The notes below the pieces were generated by a model. It was not told the DNA's origin. It was given only the letters and a program-made list of their open reading frames with translations, and ran no database searches. Position numbers and translations under genes: made by a program. Below are positions 16,337 through 25,335 of a DNA stretch of 64,000 nucleotides, piece by piece. The stretch comes from Rhizobium sp. NFR07. GTDB lineage: Bacteria; Pseudomonadota; Alphaproteobacteria; Rhizobiales; Rhizobiaceae. The stretch covers positions 110,581-174,580 of the forward strand of contig NZ_FOKM01000014.1 of NCBI RefSeq assembly GCF_900111905.1. The letters are read 5' to 3'. Numbering within the stretch: position 1 is the stretch's first letter; every line of letters begins with the position of its first letter.

Positions 16337-17904
16337 AGAGCGATACCATTCTTGCCGAAGTCGTCCGCCATGGCCTGCAGGCCGTTGCAGAGGAAATGGG
16401 CGCGGCCCTGATCCGCACAGCTCATTCGATCAACATCCGCGACCGCCGCGATTTTTCCTGCGGCGTCTTCGATGCTGAGGGCCAGCTGATTGCGCAGGCC
16501 GAACACATTCCCGTCCATCTCGGCCTGATCGCGGGTGTCGTCAGCCGCACCATCGCCAATCTGGGCGAGGACATCGCGCCCGGCACGATGGTCGTCACCA
16601 ATGACCCCTGGCTCACGGGTTCGCACCTTCCCGACGTCGTCGTCATCGCGCCGGTCGATGCCGACGGCGAGCGCCTCGGTTACGTCGCCAACATGGCGCA
16701 TCAGGTCGATCTCGGCGGCTTTGCGCCCGGAAGTCTCGCGCTCGGAACGGTGGATATCACCCAAGAAGGCCTGCGCGTTCCGCCGATGATCCTCGTCCGC
16801 GATGGCGAGGTCGAACGCTCGACGCTGTCGCTTTTCAGGCTTGCCAGCCGCACGCCTGACATGGTGGCCGGGGACCTGCTGGCACAGGCAGCCGCCAACA
16901 CGACCGGCGCCCGCCGGCTGGCGGCCCTTGTCGAGCGAACAGGCAAGGACCGTTTCGCGGGAGCCGTCACGACCCTGCTTTCAACGACGGAAAAGCGGTT
17001 GGAAACGGCTTTTCGGGCGCTGGAAGGCCGCAAGGGCAGTTTTGCCGACACGCTCGAATGGTATGAAGACGGCAAGGATGTCGATCTAACTGTCAGCGTC
17101 GAACTGACGATTACCGAGGGCAAACTGCGTGCCGATTTTGCCGGGACATCCGGACAGGTTGCCGGTCCGGTCAACGCGCCGGTTTTCCTCACCGCAAGCT
17201 GCGTGCTCTACGTTGTCAAGGCCATGCTCGATCCGGATATTCCGTCGAATGCCGGCCTTTTCCGCCGCATCGTGATCACCGCGCCGGACCACTCGATCGT
17301 TAATGCTGCGGCGCCGTCTCCCGTGGCGCTCTGCACGTCGATCACCAGCCAGCGCATTACCGACGCTCTGATCGGCGCGTTTAATCAGATCCGCCCGGAG
17401 AAGCCGATCGCCGCCTCGACCGGCAGCATGAACGCTCTCATCCTCGGCGGCGCCGATCCGGCAACCGGCCGCGCCTATTCCTATGTCGAGACCTATGCCG
17501 GCGGCCAGGGCGGACTTCCGGGAAAAGACGGCGCAAGCGGCGTGCATTGCCACATGACCAATACCGCCAATTCGCCGGTGGAACTGATCGAGCGCGAATA
17601 TCCCTTGACAGTCCTGGATTACAGCCTTGTGGACAGCAGCGGCGGAGCGGGAGAGTTTGCCGGTGGCCTCGGCCTGCGTCGGACGATCCTTGTCAACGCG
17701 GATTCGGTGCTGACCGTGCATCTCGACCGCACCCGGCACGAGCCCTGGGGCGTGATGGGCGGATCGTCTGCGCGGGGATCACGCATCACCGTTGCTGACA
17801 GCAATGGTGAGCGCAGCTTGCCGGGCAAGTGCACGACGCGTGTCTCGGCAGGAACCACGGTGAAAATGGAAACCGCAGGGGGCGGCGGCTGGGGTCTCCA
17901 GTGA
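16333..17904 (+). CDS. hyuB: Hydantoinase/oxoprolinase subunit B
   Basis: This 523-aa HyuB-type protein begins with SDTILAEVVRHGLQAVAEEM and has the conserved RDFSCGVFDAEGQLIAQAEH block, the NDPWLTGSHLPDVVVIAPV metal/substrate block, and a C-terminal glycine-rich GGAGEFAGGLGLRRTI block. It overlaps hyuA (ATGA) and ends unit 4. Together the pair forms the ATP-dependent hydantoinase/oxoprolinase complex. The next 0.5 kb has no convincing gene. Confidence 0.93.
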   Translation: MKSDTILAEVVRHGLQAVAEEMGAALIRTAHSINIRDRRDFSCGVFDAEGQLIAQAEHIPVHLGLIAGVVSRTIANLGEDIAPGTMVVTNDPWLTGSHLPDVVVIAPVDADGERLGYVANMAHQVDLGGFAPGSLALGTVDITQEGLRVPPMILVRDGEVERSTLSLFRLASRTPDMVAGDLLAQAAANTTGARRLAALVERTGKDRFAGAVTTLLSTTEKRLETAFRALEGRKGSFADTLEWYEDGKDVDLTVSVELTITEGKLRADFAGTSGQVAGPVNAPVFLTASCVLYVVKAMLDPDIPSNAGLFRRIVITAPDHSIVNAAAPSPVALCTSITSQRITDALIGAFNQIRPEKPIAASTGSMNALILGGADPATGRAYSYVETYAGGQGGLPGKDGASGVHCHMTNTANSPVELIEREYPLTVLDYSLVDSSGGAGEFAGGLGLRRTILVNADSVLTVHLDRTRHEPWGVMGGSSARGSRITVADSNGERSLPGKCTTRVSAGTTVKMETAGGGGWGLQ

Positions 17905-18420
17905 GTATGCAACACTCTCCCGAATCTCGGGGCAGAGGGCAGTTCAAATGAACAGAAAAATCAATCAGTCCGCCCAATCTGCTTATTGAGGCCCACAATC
18001 TCCGGGTTTAACGTCCAGATACTTGGGTTTCGAGCGGATCAGAACGGCCGTCCCAGGATTTGCCAGTCTCGTTTTTGCAGACCAGATCCAGCTCCGCATT
18101 TGCCATTGAAGATGCGCTCGTCCCTCCATCACTTTCTCCAAAGCGAGATATCTTGATATCTGGATACTGGAAACCAGTTCGGAGATTGTCTATGCGCCAT
18201 GACACGACGGGTGACCTCAACAAGCAGGTCGGAGATGTCACGGATGCGGCGAGCAGTGAGCCAGTAGCTACAGGAAGCCACGCTTCATGCTGATGAGCTA
18301 TGAGCCATGAGCATTATGAACGATAAGCCAGAAAATCCGCTTTAGAAAATAGCAGAGAGGCTTGTTCTTCAGCTGGCTGGCGATAGTTATCCCGCCGTTG
18401 CAATGTATTGCGAGTGACCC
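17905..18420. other. Intergenic region without a convincing gene
   Basis: Between hyuB and the HWE kinase there are only short open frames on both strands, with no recognisable protein and no clear terminator. The kinase promoter should lie here, but I see no confident -35/-10 pair. Confidence 0.5.
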
Positions 18421-19923
18421 GTGCTTCAGCCAGCTATCGACGACGCCGATCCATTTCAGTTCCTTGGACATCAAGGTGAGGTAGCTGACCTCATTCGAAA
18501 GCACGACTGGTCGAAAACGCCACTGGGCGGCGTCGAAAGCTGGTCTTCGTCCCTCAAGACTGCAACCGCCCTGCTCCTCCAGTCCCCTGTTCCGATCGTG
18601 ATGCTGTGGGGCGAGCAAGGCGTAATGATCTACAACGACGCGTATTCGGTTTTCGCCGGCCATCGTCATCCCGAGCTTTTCGGATCCAACGTCCGCGAGG
18701 GCTGGTCTGAAATATCCGATTTTAACGACAACGTCATGAAGGTCGGCCTCGCTGGCGGCACGCTCTCCTATCGCGATCAGGAACTGACGCTTCATCGGCA
18801 TGGTTATCCCGAGCAGGTCTGGATGGACCTTGCCTATTCTCCAGTGCCGGACGAAAGCGGAAAGCCTGCCGGCGTCATCGCGATTGTCGTCGAGACAACC
18901 GAGCGCGTTTTGGCCGAGCGGAGAAACAGGGAAGAAGCGCAGCGACTTCAGAATTTGTTCGAGCAGGCGCCAACCTTTATGGCGCTGATCAGTGCCGACC
19001 AGCAGCGCTTCGAAATAATCAACCCGGAATATCGACGGCTGATCGGCGATCGGGAAATCGTAGGCCTGCCCTTCGCTGAAGCATTGCCGGAAGTCGCCGA
19101 GCAAGGATTTGACAAGTTGCTTGATCAGGTCTTCGCCTCAGGAGAACCGATCAGGCGGACCTCGGAACGCGTGATGTTCCGATGGAGCAAGGACGGTCCG
19201 CTCGAGGAGCGGTTTGTCGATTTCGTCTATCAGCCGATCCGGGAGAATGGCCAGGTCACCCACATCTTCGTGCAGGGCTCGGACGTCACCGAACGCGTGC
19301 GTGCAGAAAACCATCAGAAGCTTCTCATCAACGAGTTGAACCACAGGGTCAAAAACACCCTGGCGTCGATCCAGTCGATCGTGACGCAAACCTTGAGGAG
19401 TGTTCAGTCGAGAGAAGAAGCGTCAAGCGCGATCACAGCCCGGATCCTGGCGCTGTCGCGTGCGCATAACGTACTTACCAACGAGAACTGGGATGGGGCT
19501 GATCTGCATGGAATGGTGGAGAGCGCCCTTGAGGCGTTTCAGCAGGAAGGCAGACAGGCGATCACTATCAGCGGTCCAGTTCTCCGGGTCGGGCCCCATG
19601 CCGCGCTTTCTATAGCTCTGGCGTTGCATGAGCTCGCGACAAATGCGGTGAAATACGGTTCTCTCTCAGGCAGCGAAGGAACGGTCGACATCGCCTGGAA
19701 TATCGATGACCACAATCGCTTCAAGCTGAAGTGGACTGAGCAGGGTGGGCCTCAGGTTATCCGGGGTGACAGACAGGGTTTTGGATCTCGCCTGATCTTG
19801 CGGGTGCTGCCGAGAGAGCTCCAGGGAACAGCCGAAATAGATTTCCCTCCAACCGGTGTTGTGTTTGAGCTCGAGACGTCATTGGCGGCCATCAGCGATC
19901 GACCATTGATGGAACAGATCTGA
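18421..19923 (+). CDS. PAS-domain HWE-family sensor histidine kinase
   Basis: This 500-aa soluble kinase has two PAS-like domains (about residues 45-165 and 172-295) and an HWE/HisKA_2-type core: phospho-accepting His308 in ELNHRVKNTLAS, N box ALHELATNAVKYG (401-413) and the WTE triplet (438-440). No membrane segment is visible, so it senses a cytoplasmic signal; flavin-binding LOV function is not supported because no NCRFLQ motif is present. The start is GTG 18421. The adjacent response regulator is a frameshifted remnant, leaving the kinase without its neighbour partner. A paralogue lies at 52533-53993 with an intact regulator. Confidence 0.9.
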   Translation: MLQPAIDDADPFQFLGHQGEVADLIRKHDWSKTPLGGVESWSSSLKTATALLLQSPVPIVMLWGEQGVMIYNDAYSVFAGHRHPELFGSNVREGWSEISDFNDNVMKVGLAGGTLSYRDQELTLHRHGYPEQVWMDLAYSPVPDESGKPAGVIAIVVETTERVLAERRNREEAQRLQNLFEQAPTFMALISADQQRFEIINPEYRRLIGDREIVGLPFAEALPEVAEQGFDKLLDQVFASGEPIRRTSERVMFRWSKDGPLEERFVDFVYQPIRENGQVTHIFVQGSDVTERVRAENHQKLLINELNHRVKNTLASIQSIVTQTLRSVQSREEASSAITARILALSRAHNVLTNENWDGADLHGMVESALEAFQQEGRQAITISGPVLRVGPHAALSIALALHELATNAVKYGSLSGSEGTVDIAWNIDDHNRFKLKWTEQGGPQVIRGDRQGFGSRLILRVLPRELQGTAEIDFPPTGVVFELETSLAAISDRPLMEQI

Positions 19924-20048
19924 ATGGCTCGAATTCTGATTGTCGAAGACCAAATGCTGTCGCCATGCTGGTCGAGGATGTCATCCTCGACCTTGGCCAT
20001 GAGGTCGTCGGTCCGGCAATGACGCAGGGGGCAACTGAGATGTCCTAA
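19924..20048 (+). pseudogene. Truncated, frameshifted response regulator receiver fragment
   Basis: Right after the kinase stop the frame reads MARILIVEDQML, a receiver-domain start. One base appears to be missing near 19960, and the next frame continues AMLVEDVILDLGHEVVGPAM until TAA at 20046-20048. Only the first 40 or so residues of a receiver survive, without the phospho-accepting aspartate. It was probably the cognate regulator of the upstream HWE kinase. Confidence 0.75.
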
Positions 20049-20087
20049 AGCCGCAGCGATTATCGTGGCTTGAACTTCGCCTGCCGT

Positions 20088-20437
20088 ACCGGGAATTTCG
20101 CAGCCGAAAATCTTCGCCAATGTCACGAACGACATGTGCATCGCTCGCGAGGAGATTTTCGGACCGGTACTGTCTGCCCTGACCTGCCAGGACGAGGAGG
20201 CTGTGATCCGTATCGCCGCTGACACGAGCTGCGGTCTTTCAGGCATATCTGCACGGCACGGGCAGCGAGCACATGCGAGCGCTTGCTACTCAGCTGGGAT
20301 GCGGCCGGGTGGTGGTCAATGTTGCACCCCACGAGCAAATGGCGCAGTTCGGTGGAATGAAGCAATCGGGTATCGGTCTCGAATTCGGCCTTTTCGGATC
20401 GGAGGCTTTTCTGGAGCCGAAGGCGATATTGGCTTAA
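20088..20437 (+). pseudogene. Aldehyde dehydrogenase C-terminal remnant (frameshifted)
   Basis: The frame reads KIFANVTNDMCIAREEIFGP, then VLSALTCQDEEAVIRIAAD, the conserved C-terminal half of an NAD(P)-aldehyde dehydrogenase. After a frameshift near 20240 it continues AYLHGTGSEHMRALATQLG and then GRVVVNVAPHEQMAQFGGMK, QSGIGLEFGLFG, ending at TAA 20437. The N-terminal half with the catalytic cysteine is absent. It is a decayed fragment. Confidence 0.75.
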
Positions 20438-20737
20438 CTCAGCACCTCACGACAGCAGAAGTCACACGTAACTGGCCAAGCTTTGTCTTGCACGGTGCGG
20501 GTCGCGGCGCCTGATATGGCCTTTCCTGATGAGCCGAATGTCTAGCCCATCTGATGGGTTAAGCTGTTGAAGGAATGCGAACCACCGGCCCAGTTGTTCT
20601 AGAGCCATCCGATTGAAATTTCTTTGGTTGTGGGCATCAACCTCGCCCATTAGGGATGACCAATCGGAACGAGGACGCAGGCTCATGGCTGTGCTTGAGA
20701 CCTTGCGCGCACGAGCTGCAACTCCCTCGGGAAGAGA

Positions 20738-21784
20738 TCAAGCGGAGCGCACAGCGCGGCTCGCATATTCGTTGTGTAGGCGCTGTTGGTTCAGAGCATC
20801 CTGTTTGGGTGCGACGCCAAAAGTTCTTGAGTATTCCCGGCTGAATTGCGACGCGCTCTCATACCCCACCTTATAGGCCGCTTCGGCAACATTGGCAGCC
20901 TGCGTCACCATAAGGCGACGCGCCTCCAGCAGGCGGAGTTGCTTCTGGAACTGAAGTGGCGTCATCGAGGTCAGCGCCTTAAAATGCTGGTGAAACGAAG
21001 AGGGGCTCATCCTCGCAACTTCGGCCAACTGATCGACGCGCAAAGTCTCCGCGAAGTTTGTGTGTAAAAGGGCGACTGCCCTTACTACCCGTTCGATGTT
21101 TGATTCCGGGCAGGCTAGTTTGCAGATCTCGCCACCATGGGGGCCGCTTAACAGCCAGTAGCAGATCTCGCGTACGATCGAAGGCGCCAGGATGGGGATT
21201 GCCTTCGGCGTTGCCAGGAGCCGAACCATGCGAGTTATGCAATCAGCGAGTGCTTGATCCACTTTGGCGATAAAAGCACCAGGACCGGTCGCCTCTGATT
21301 GCGCTGGCGGTGTATCCAATTGCTCGAGAACCTCGCGGACGGTTGCGACGTCGAAATCGATCAACACACCGACGTAAGGCTTGGCGGCACTGGCCTCGAC
21401 GATCCTTCCGGTCGCAGGCATTCCAACGCTGACGACCAAACACTCCATGCTGCGGTAATCGAGATGCTCGTCGCCGAACTGCAGTTCCTTCGCGCCTTCC
21501 AGCACGACGCAGAGCGACGGCCGATAAATGTTTCGCATCGGCATCATCGACTGAAACGAACGGATGATATTGAAGCCTTCGATAGCCGTCGGGAACAGGC
21601 CTTGCCCGCCGCCCTGTTCGTCGATGTAAGCCGTGACGGCGGAGAGCAGTGGGGTATTCAAGCGAGGCTCCGGCTGTTTCAGCGGCCACGGCAGCACGTG
21701 GCTTCTTGCCGGCATCTTCGCCTTTCCTGCAGGAATAGGCAAGATTCTTGAAGGTTCGGGCATTTTGGTTATTGGACACTCCAT
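20738..21784 (-). CDS. AraC family transcriptional regulator
   Basis: This protein of up to 348 aa has an N-terminal AraC_N cupin-like sensing domain (about residues 45-200: FNIIRSFQSMMPMRNIYRPS, then LCVVLEGAKELQFGDEHLDY) and two HTH motifs at the C-terminus (DQLAEVARMSPSSFHQHFKA, then VAEAAYKVGYESASQFSREY). Starts at 21784 or the in-frame ATG at 21715 are both possible. It is divergent from the MFS remnant at 21824, which it may once have controlled. Confidence 0.88.
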   Translation of the reverse strand: MECPITKMPEPSRILPIPAGKAKMPARSHVLPWPLKQPEPRLNTPLLSAVTAYIDEQGGGQGLFPTAIEGFNIIRSFQSMMPMRNIYRPSLCVVLEGAKELQFGDEHLDYRSMECLVVSVGMPATGRIVEASAAKPYVGVLIDFDVATVREVLEQLDTPPAQSEATGPGAFIAKVDQALADCITRMVRLLATPKAIPILAPSIVREICYWLLSGPHGGEICKLACPESNIERVVRAVALLHTNFAETLRVDQLAEVARMSPSSFHQHFKALTSMTPLQFQKQLRLLEARRLMVTQAANVAEAAYKVGYESASQFSREYSRTFGVAPKQDALNQQRLHNEYASRAVRSA

Positions 21785-21823
21785 CTAGCTTAAGGGCACA
21801 ACCAAGCGAGGAGTGACCCCAGG

Positions 21824-22120
21824 ATGACAGAAATTGTTGCGCGGTCAATAGATCCTTCACAGACACGAGCACCGCCCGCTGCCTCTAGCCGGAAATACGT
21901 CAGAGGCACACGGATGGCGGCTATATGCATCGCGCTTCTGCTGATTAACGCGTTCTCGCTGATCGATCGGATACTTACCTTCAACCTGGTGGAGCAAATG
22001 AGAGCAGACCAGCGGCTGACCGACACTGAGCTGGGCCTGATCACGGGCTTCGCCTTCGCGGTCTGCTACGCGCTTTTGTCTCTGCCGCTCGCCCGCACAG
22101 CAGATCAGGGATCACCCGGG
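21824..22120 (+). pseudogene. MFS transporter N-terminal fragment
   Basis: The frame gives about 97 residues of a major facilitator N-terminus: a first membrane helix (MAAICIALLLINAFSLIDRI), the FNLVEQMRADQRLTDTELGL loop and a second helix (ITGFAFAVCYALLSLPLARTAD). Homology stops near 22115, where unrelated, frameshifted sequence begins. Intact MFS proteins are about 400 aa, so this is a truncated remnant. Confidence 0.75.
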
Positions 22121-22186
22121 TCGCGCGGGTGTCCTGCGTCCTGTTGGAACGTGACGAGGACACTCCGCCGCAACCAAGGCACCGCA

Positions 22187-22304
22187 GGAGATCTATCAAA
22201 CGTTCTGGCCAAGGAATCGGGTGGCCTCAGCTTTGGTGAACGCGATTTCGCCGGGTGTTGTCGATACCCAACTACTGCGAGATAACTCCCGAACACCCGC
22301 CTGA
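22187..22304 (+). pseudogene. SDR C-terminal remnant
   Basis: A short stretch reads LSNVLAKESGG and, after a frameshift, VNAISPGVVDTQLLRDNS before TGA at 22302-22304. This is the part of a classical SDR just after YxxxK. It is fused to the broken MFS fragment and marks a deletion junction. Confidence 0.55.
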
Positions 22305-22496
22305 ATGAGGCGAAGGGGCCGGGCGCTCCTCCGCAGGCCGGTCGATGCCATCGTATAGGCTCAGGCCGGGAGCCGCCCCTTCCGAGTCCCGCGAAAAGTC
22401 GCTTCACCCCACGGCGACCTGTCCGCCGAAGGCATGCCCGGAACAATGCGTCTTCGGCGGCCGATCTTGCCCTAGCAAAAAAGAAAGGAACTGACG

Positions 22497-23480
22497 ATGC
22501 CGAAATCGTGGACACTTGACGATATGCCGTCTCAAAAGGGCCGGACGATCTTGATCACCGGAACCGGTGGCCTGGGCTTCGAAGATGCGCTTGCGCTCGC
22601 CCAGGCTGGTGGCGACGTGATCATCGCAGGGCGCAATCCGACAAAGGCTGCCGAAGCCGTCCGACGCATTAAGGAGAAGGCGCCCCAGGCCTCGATCACA
22701 CTGGAGATTGTCGACCTTGCCAGCCTCGCATCGATCGAGGCGCTGGCCAAAAGATTGAAAGAAACGCACCACCATGTCGATGTTCTTATCAACAACGCCG
22801 GTGTCATGACGCCGCCGACGCGTCAGACGACCAAGGACGGCTTCGAACTGCAGTTTGGCACCAACCACCTTGGCCACTTTGCCCTCACTGGCCACTTGTT
22901 GCCGCTGCTCATGCGGGCACAGGACCCGCGGGTCGTCTCGCTTTCCAGCATTGCTGTCAAAAGCGCAAGCGCCGCAATCAATTTCGACGACCTGCAAGCG
23001 GAGCGTGGCTATAAGCGGATGCCTGTCTACACTCAGTCGAAGCTGGCTTGCCTGATGTTTGCGTTCGAACTGCAACGGCGGAGTGAAGAAGCGGGATGGG
23101 GGGTTACCAGTATTGCTGCTCACCCAGGTGTGTCGCGCACCGACCTGCTTCACAATGCCCCTGGGCAGCACAGTGCTCAAAGCCTCATCAGGACATACTT
23201 GTGGTTCTTGTTTCAGCCCGTTGCGCAGGGCGCTTTGCCGACTTTGTTTGCGGCTACATCTCCGGAGGCCCGCGGCGGCGGCTATTACGGGCCTGATAGG
23301 CTCGGCGAAACCCGTGGGCACCCAACAGAAGCGCAGATCCCACGACAGGCATTGGATATGGACGCGGCACACAGGCTGTGGGAAATTTCTGAGAAACTGA
23401 CCGGGATCTCGTTCAACGCGCAGGCTCTAAGCTTGGATATCTCAAGCGCGCGCGCGACAGCGATTGCGCGGGAGGCCTGA
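22497..23480 (+). CDS. SDR family oxidoreductase (retinol dehydrogenase-like)
   Basis: This 327-aa extended-length SDR has the cofactor site ILITGTGGLGFEDALALA near residue 18 (TGTGGLG, an unusual form of TGxxxGxG), NNAGVMTPP, and catalytic YTQSK (YxxxK) near residue 180. It resembles the WWOX/retinol-dehydrogenase-like group common in rhizobia. A ribosome site AAGGAA precedes ATG 22497. It is followed after 3 bases by the DedA-like gene and then the methyltransferase, forming a three-gene operon. Confidence 0.88.
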   Translation: MPKSWTLDDMPSQKGRTILITGTGGLGFEDALALAQAGGDVIIAGRNPTKAAEAVRRIKEKAPQASITLEIVDLASLASIEALAKRLKETHHHVDVLINNAGVMTPPTRQTTKDGFELQFGTNHLGHFALTGHLLPLLMRAQDPRVVSLSSIAVKSASAAINFDDLQAERGYKRMPVYTQSKLACLMFAFELQRRSEEAGWGVTSIAAHPGVSRTDLLHNAPGQHSAQSLIRTYLWFLFQPVAQGALPTLFAATSPEARGGGYYGPDRLGETRGHPTEAQIPRQALDMDAAHRLWEISEKLTGISFNAQALSLDISSARATAIAREA

Positions 23481-23483
23481 GAG

Positions 23484-24122
23484 ATGGATCCGCTCGGATA
23501 TCTTGTCGAATGGATTGCCCTATACGGCATGTTTGGTCTCTTCGCGATCGGTCTTGCGGAGCGTTTCCTGCCTGCATTACCCTCCTACGGGATCCTCGTC
23601 GCGATAGGCATTGCGGCCGACGGTGAGGTCTGGTCGCTCCACACCGCCGTGATCGGGACGACGGTTGGAAGCTCTATCGGAGCTCTCGTTCTCTATCTTC
23701 TCGTGCGTGCGGTAGGAGAGAAACGGACGACAGCGCTTCTATACTCAGTTGGCGGATGGGTGGGGCTACCACGACCCCGTATCGACTGGACACTGTCCTC
23801 GCTGCGCGAGCGGGAACGTGCACTGACGATCCTTTCGCAACTCATTCCAACCGTCCGGTTGATCTCGCCTGTGGCGGCAGGGCTATTAGGCACAAATACG
23901 CTGCGGTTTGTCGCTGGCGTATCGATCGGCATCGTCCTGTGGAACGGGCTGTTTATTGCCGGCGGTTACCTGGCTGTACTGGCCATCCCTGGCATCAACT
24001 CGTCGGCACTCGCCCTGAAAATACTGATCCTGCTTGTTGCCTCGGAGCTTCTTATTGCCTTGGCGTGGCGGCTTCAGCGGCGATATTTGATGCGCCTAAG
24101 CCCGGGAGCTAGCCAGCGATGA
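23484..24122 (+). CDS. DedA/VTT-family membrane protein
   Basis: This 212-aa multi-pass inner-membrane protein has the DedA pattern: an N-terminal amphipathic stretch with LAERFLPALPSYGILVAIG, a second region with QLIPTVRLISPVAAGLLGTN, and C-terminal hydrophobic helices. DedA/VTT proteins are linked to lipid flipping or membrane homeostasis. It overlaps the methyltransferase gene by 4 bases (ATGA), suggesting a joint membrane-lipid role. Confidence 0.85.
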   Translation: MDPLGYLVEWIALYGMFGLFAIGLAERFLPALPSYGILVAIGIAADGEVWSLHTAVIGTTVGSSIGALVLYLLVRAVGEKRTTALLYSVGGWVGLPRPRIDWTLSSLRERERALTILSQLIPTVRLISPVAAGLLGTNTLRFVAGVSIGIVLWNGLFIAGGYLAVLAIPGINSSALALKILILLVASELLIALAWRLQRRYLMRLSPGASQR

Positions 24123-24772
24123 CGAACAGGACTGCTGATGCGCTTTTGTTTTTTCGGGCTTGGCTTTCCGCCCCTCTCCGTGTCGCGTCCGTTACGCCGT
24201 CTGGTCGCGCGCTGTCTTCTCTTATGATAGCCGAGATAACGTCGCAGACAGGCACAGTCATCGAGTTGGGCCCTGGAACAGGGGTGTTTACGGACGCTCT
24301 GCTACGACAGGGGGTGGCAGAAGAAAATCTCGTGCTCGTCGAATACGGTGCTGAATTCGCGAACCAACTCGCCAACCGTTTTCCAGCCGCGAAAACCGTC
24401 CAGATGGATGCTGCTCAGTTGCGCAAGCTGCCGCTTCACGCCACAGCACCTGTCGGTGCTATCGTCAGCGGCCTGCCGGTCCTGTCGATGCCAATGCGGA
24501 AGGTCTACGCGATTTTATCAGGAGCATTTTCGCATCTTCGCCATGGTGGAGCCTTTTACCAATTCACCTACGGACCCCGATGCCCGATCTCAAGGCCCTT
24601 ATTGGATCGCTTGGGCCTTAAGGCGACATATGTCGGCTGGACCTTTGCCAATATTCCGCCTGCGGCCGTCTATCGCATCACTCAACGGAGACCGAAAAAA
24701 CCTTCAGAGCAGAGACATCAAAGTGAGTTGTTCGATCCGCCAACGGATCTGTCTTACGGTCCGGCTAGATAA
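24119..24772 (+). CDS. SAM-dependent methyltransferase (phospholipid N-methyltransferase-like)
   Basis: This 217-aa class I methyltransferase has motif I VIELGPGTGVFTDALL (about residues 47-62) and an acidic post-I motif (VLVEYGAEFANQLANRFP). The N-terminus (FFRAWLSAPLRVASVTPSGR) and the GLPVLSMPMRKVYAIL block resemble PmtA-type phosphatidylethanolamine N-methyltransferases and related KsgA-like enzymes. Overlap with the DedA gene supports a lipid role; this is inference. Confidence 0.82.
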   Translation: MTNRTADALLFFRAWLSAPLRVASVTPSGRALSSLMIAEITSQTGTVIELGPGTGVFTDALLRQGVAEENLVLVEYGAEFANQLANRFPAAKTVQMDAAQLRKLPLHATAPVGAIVSGLPVLSMPMRKVYAILSGAFSHLRHGGAFYQFTYGPRCPISRPLLDRLGLKATYVGWTFANIPPAAVYRITQRRPKKPSEQRHQSELFDPPTDLSYGPAR

Positions 24773-24867
24773 TCGCCGGGAGGATCAGGCATGTTTTTTG
24801 TCGGATCGGGCATATCCGGACACGGTGGCTCGATCCTAAGCTTGCCGTCATCAGAAGGGATGTTTCC

Positions 24868-25335
24868 ATGTCTTACACGCTATCGGTCAATGGACGATCA
24901 CATAATGTCGACGAAGACGGCGAAACACCGCTTCTATGGGTGCTACGCGATAGCCTGTCACTGACGGGAACCAAGTACGGTTGCGGTGCAGCGCAGTGCG
25001 GCGCCTGTACAGTCCATCTCGACGGAAGCCCGGTTCGATCCTGTTCAATACCATTGCGAGCCGCGGTCTCGGCGCGGATTAACACGATTGAGGGCATGGA
25101 CGGCGCCGAAGCATCTGCCCTACGCGATGCCTGGGTCAAGCACGATGTACCGCAGTGCGGTTTCTGCCAATCCGGCCAGATGATGAGCGCGGTCGCGCTG
25201 TTGCGCGACATCAAACAACCCACGGATGAAGACATCGACATCGCTATGAGCGGCAATCTCTGTCGATGCGCCACTTACAGCCGCATTCGTGCGGCCATCC
25301 ACGATGCGGCGGGGAAGCTCGGGGCGGAGACATGA
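24868..25335 (+). CDS. iorA: (2Fe-2S) small subunit of an isoquinoline 1-oxidoreductase-type molybdoenzyme
   Basis: This 155-aa protein has the two [2Fe-2S] domains of the xanthine oxidase family: plant-type ferredoxin cysteines 39, 44, 47 and 59 (YGCGAAQCGACTVHLDG), and four-helix cysteines 97, 100, 132 and 134 (CGFCQSGQM and GNLCRCATY). No signal peptide is present, unlike the two PaoA-type subunits in this window. It passes electrons from the Mo centre of the large subunit at 26066. It overlaps the cytochrome gene by 4 bases (ATGA), so the three genes form one operon. Confidence 0.92.
   Translation: MSYTLSVNGRSHNVDEDGETPLLWVLRDSLSLTGTKYGCGAAQCGACTVHLDGSPVRSCSIPLRAAVSARINTIEGMDGAEASALRDAWVKHDVPQCGFCQSGQMMSAVALLRDIKQPTDEDIDIAMSGNLCRCATYSRIRAAIHDAAGKLGAET

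Noticed and set aside
18421..19923. Reading the HWE kinase as a LOV blue-light receptor
   Set aside because: No LOV cysteine motif (NCRFLQ type) is present in either PAS-like domain.
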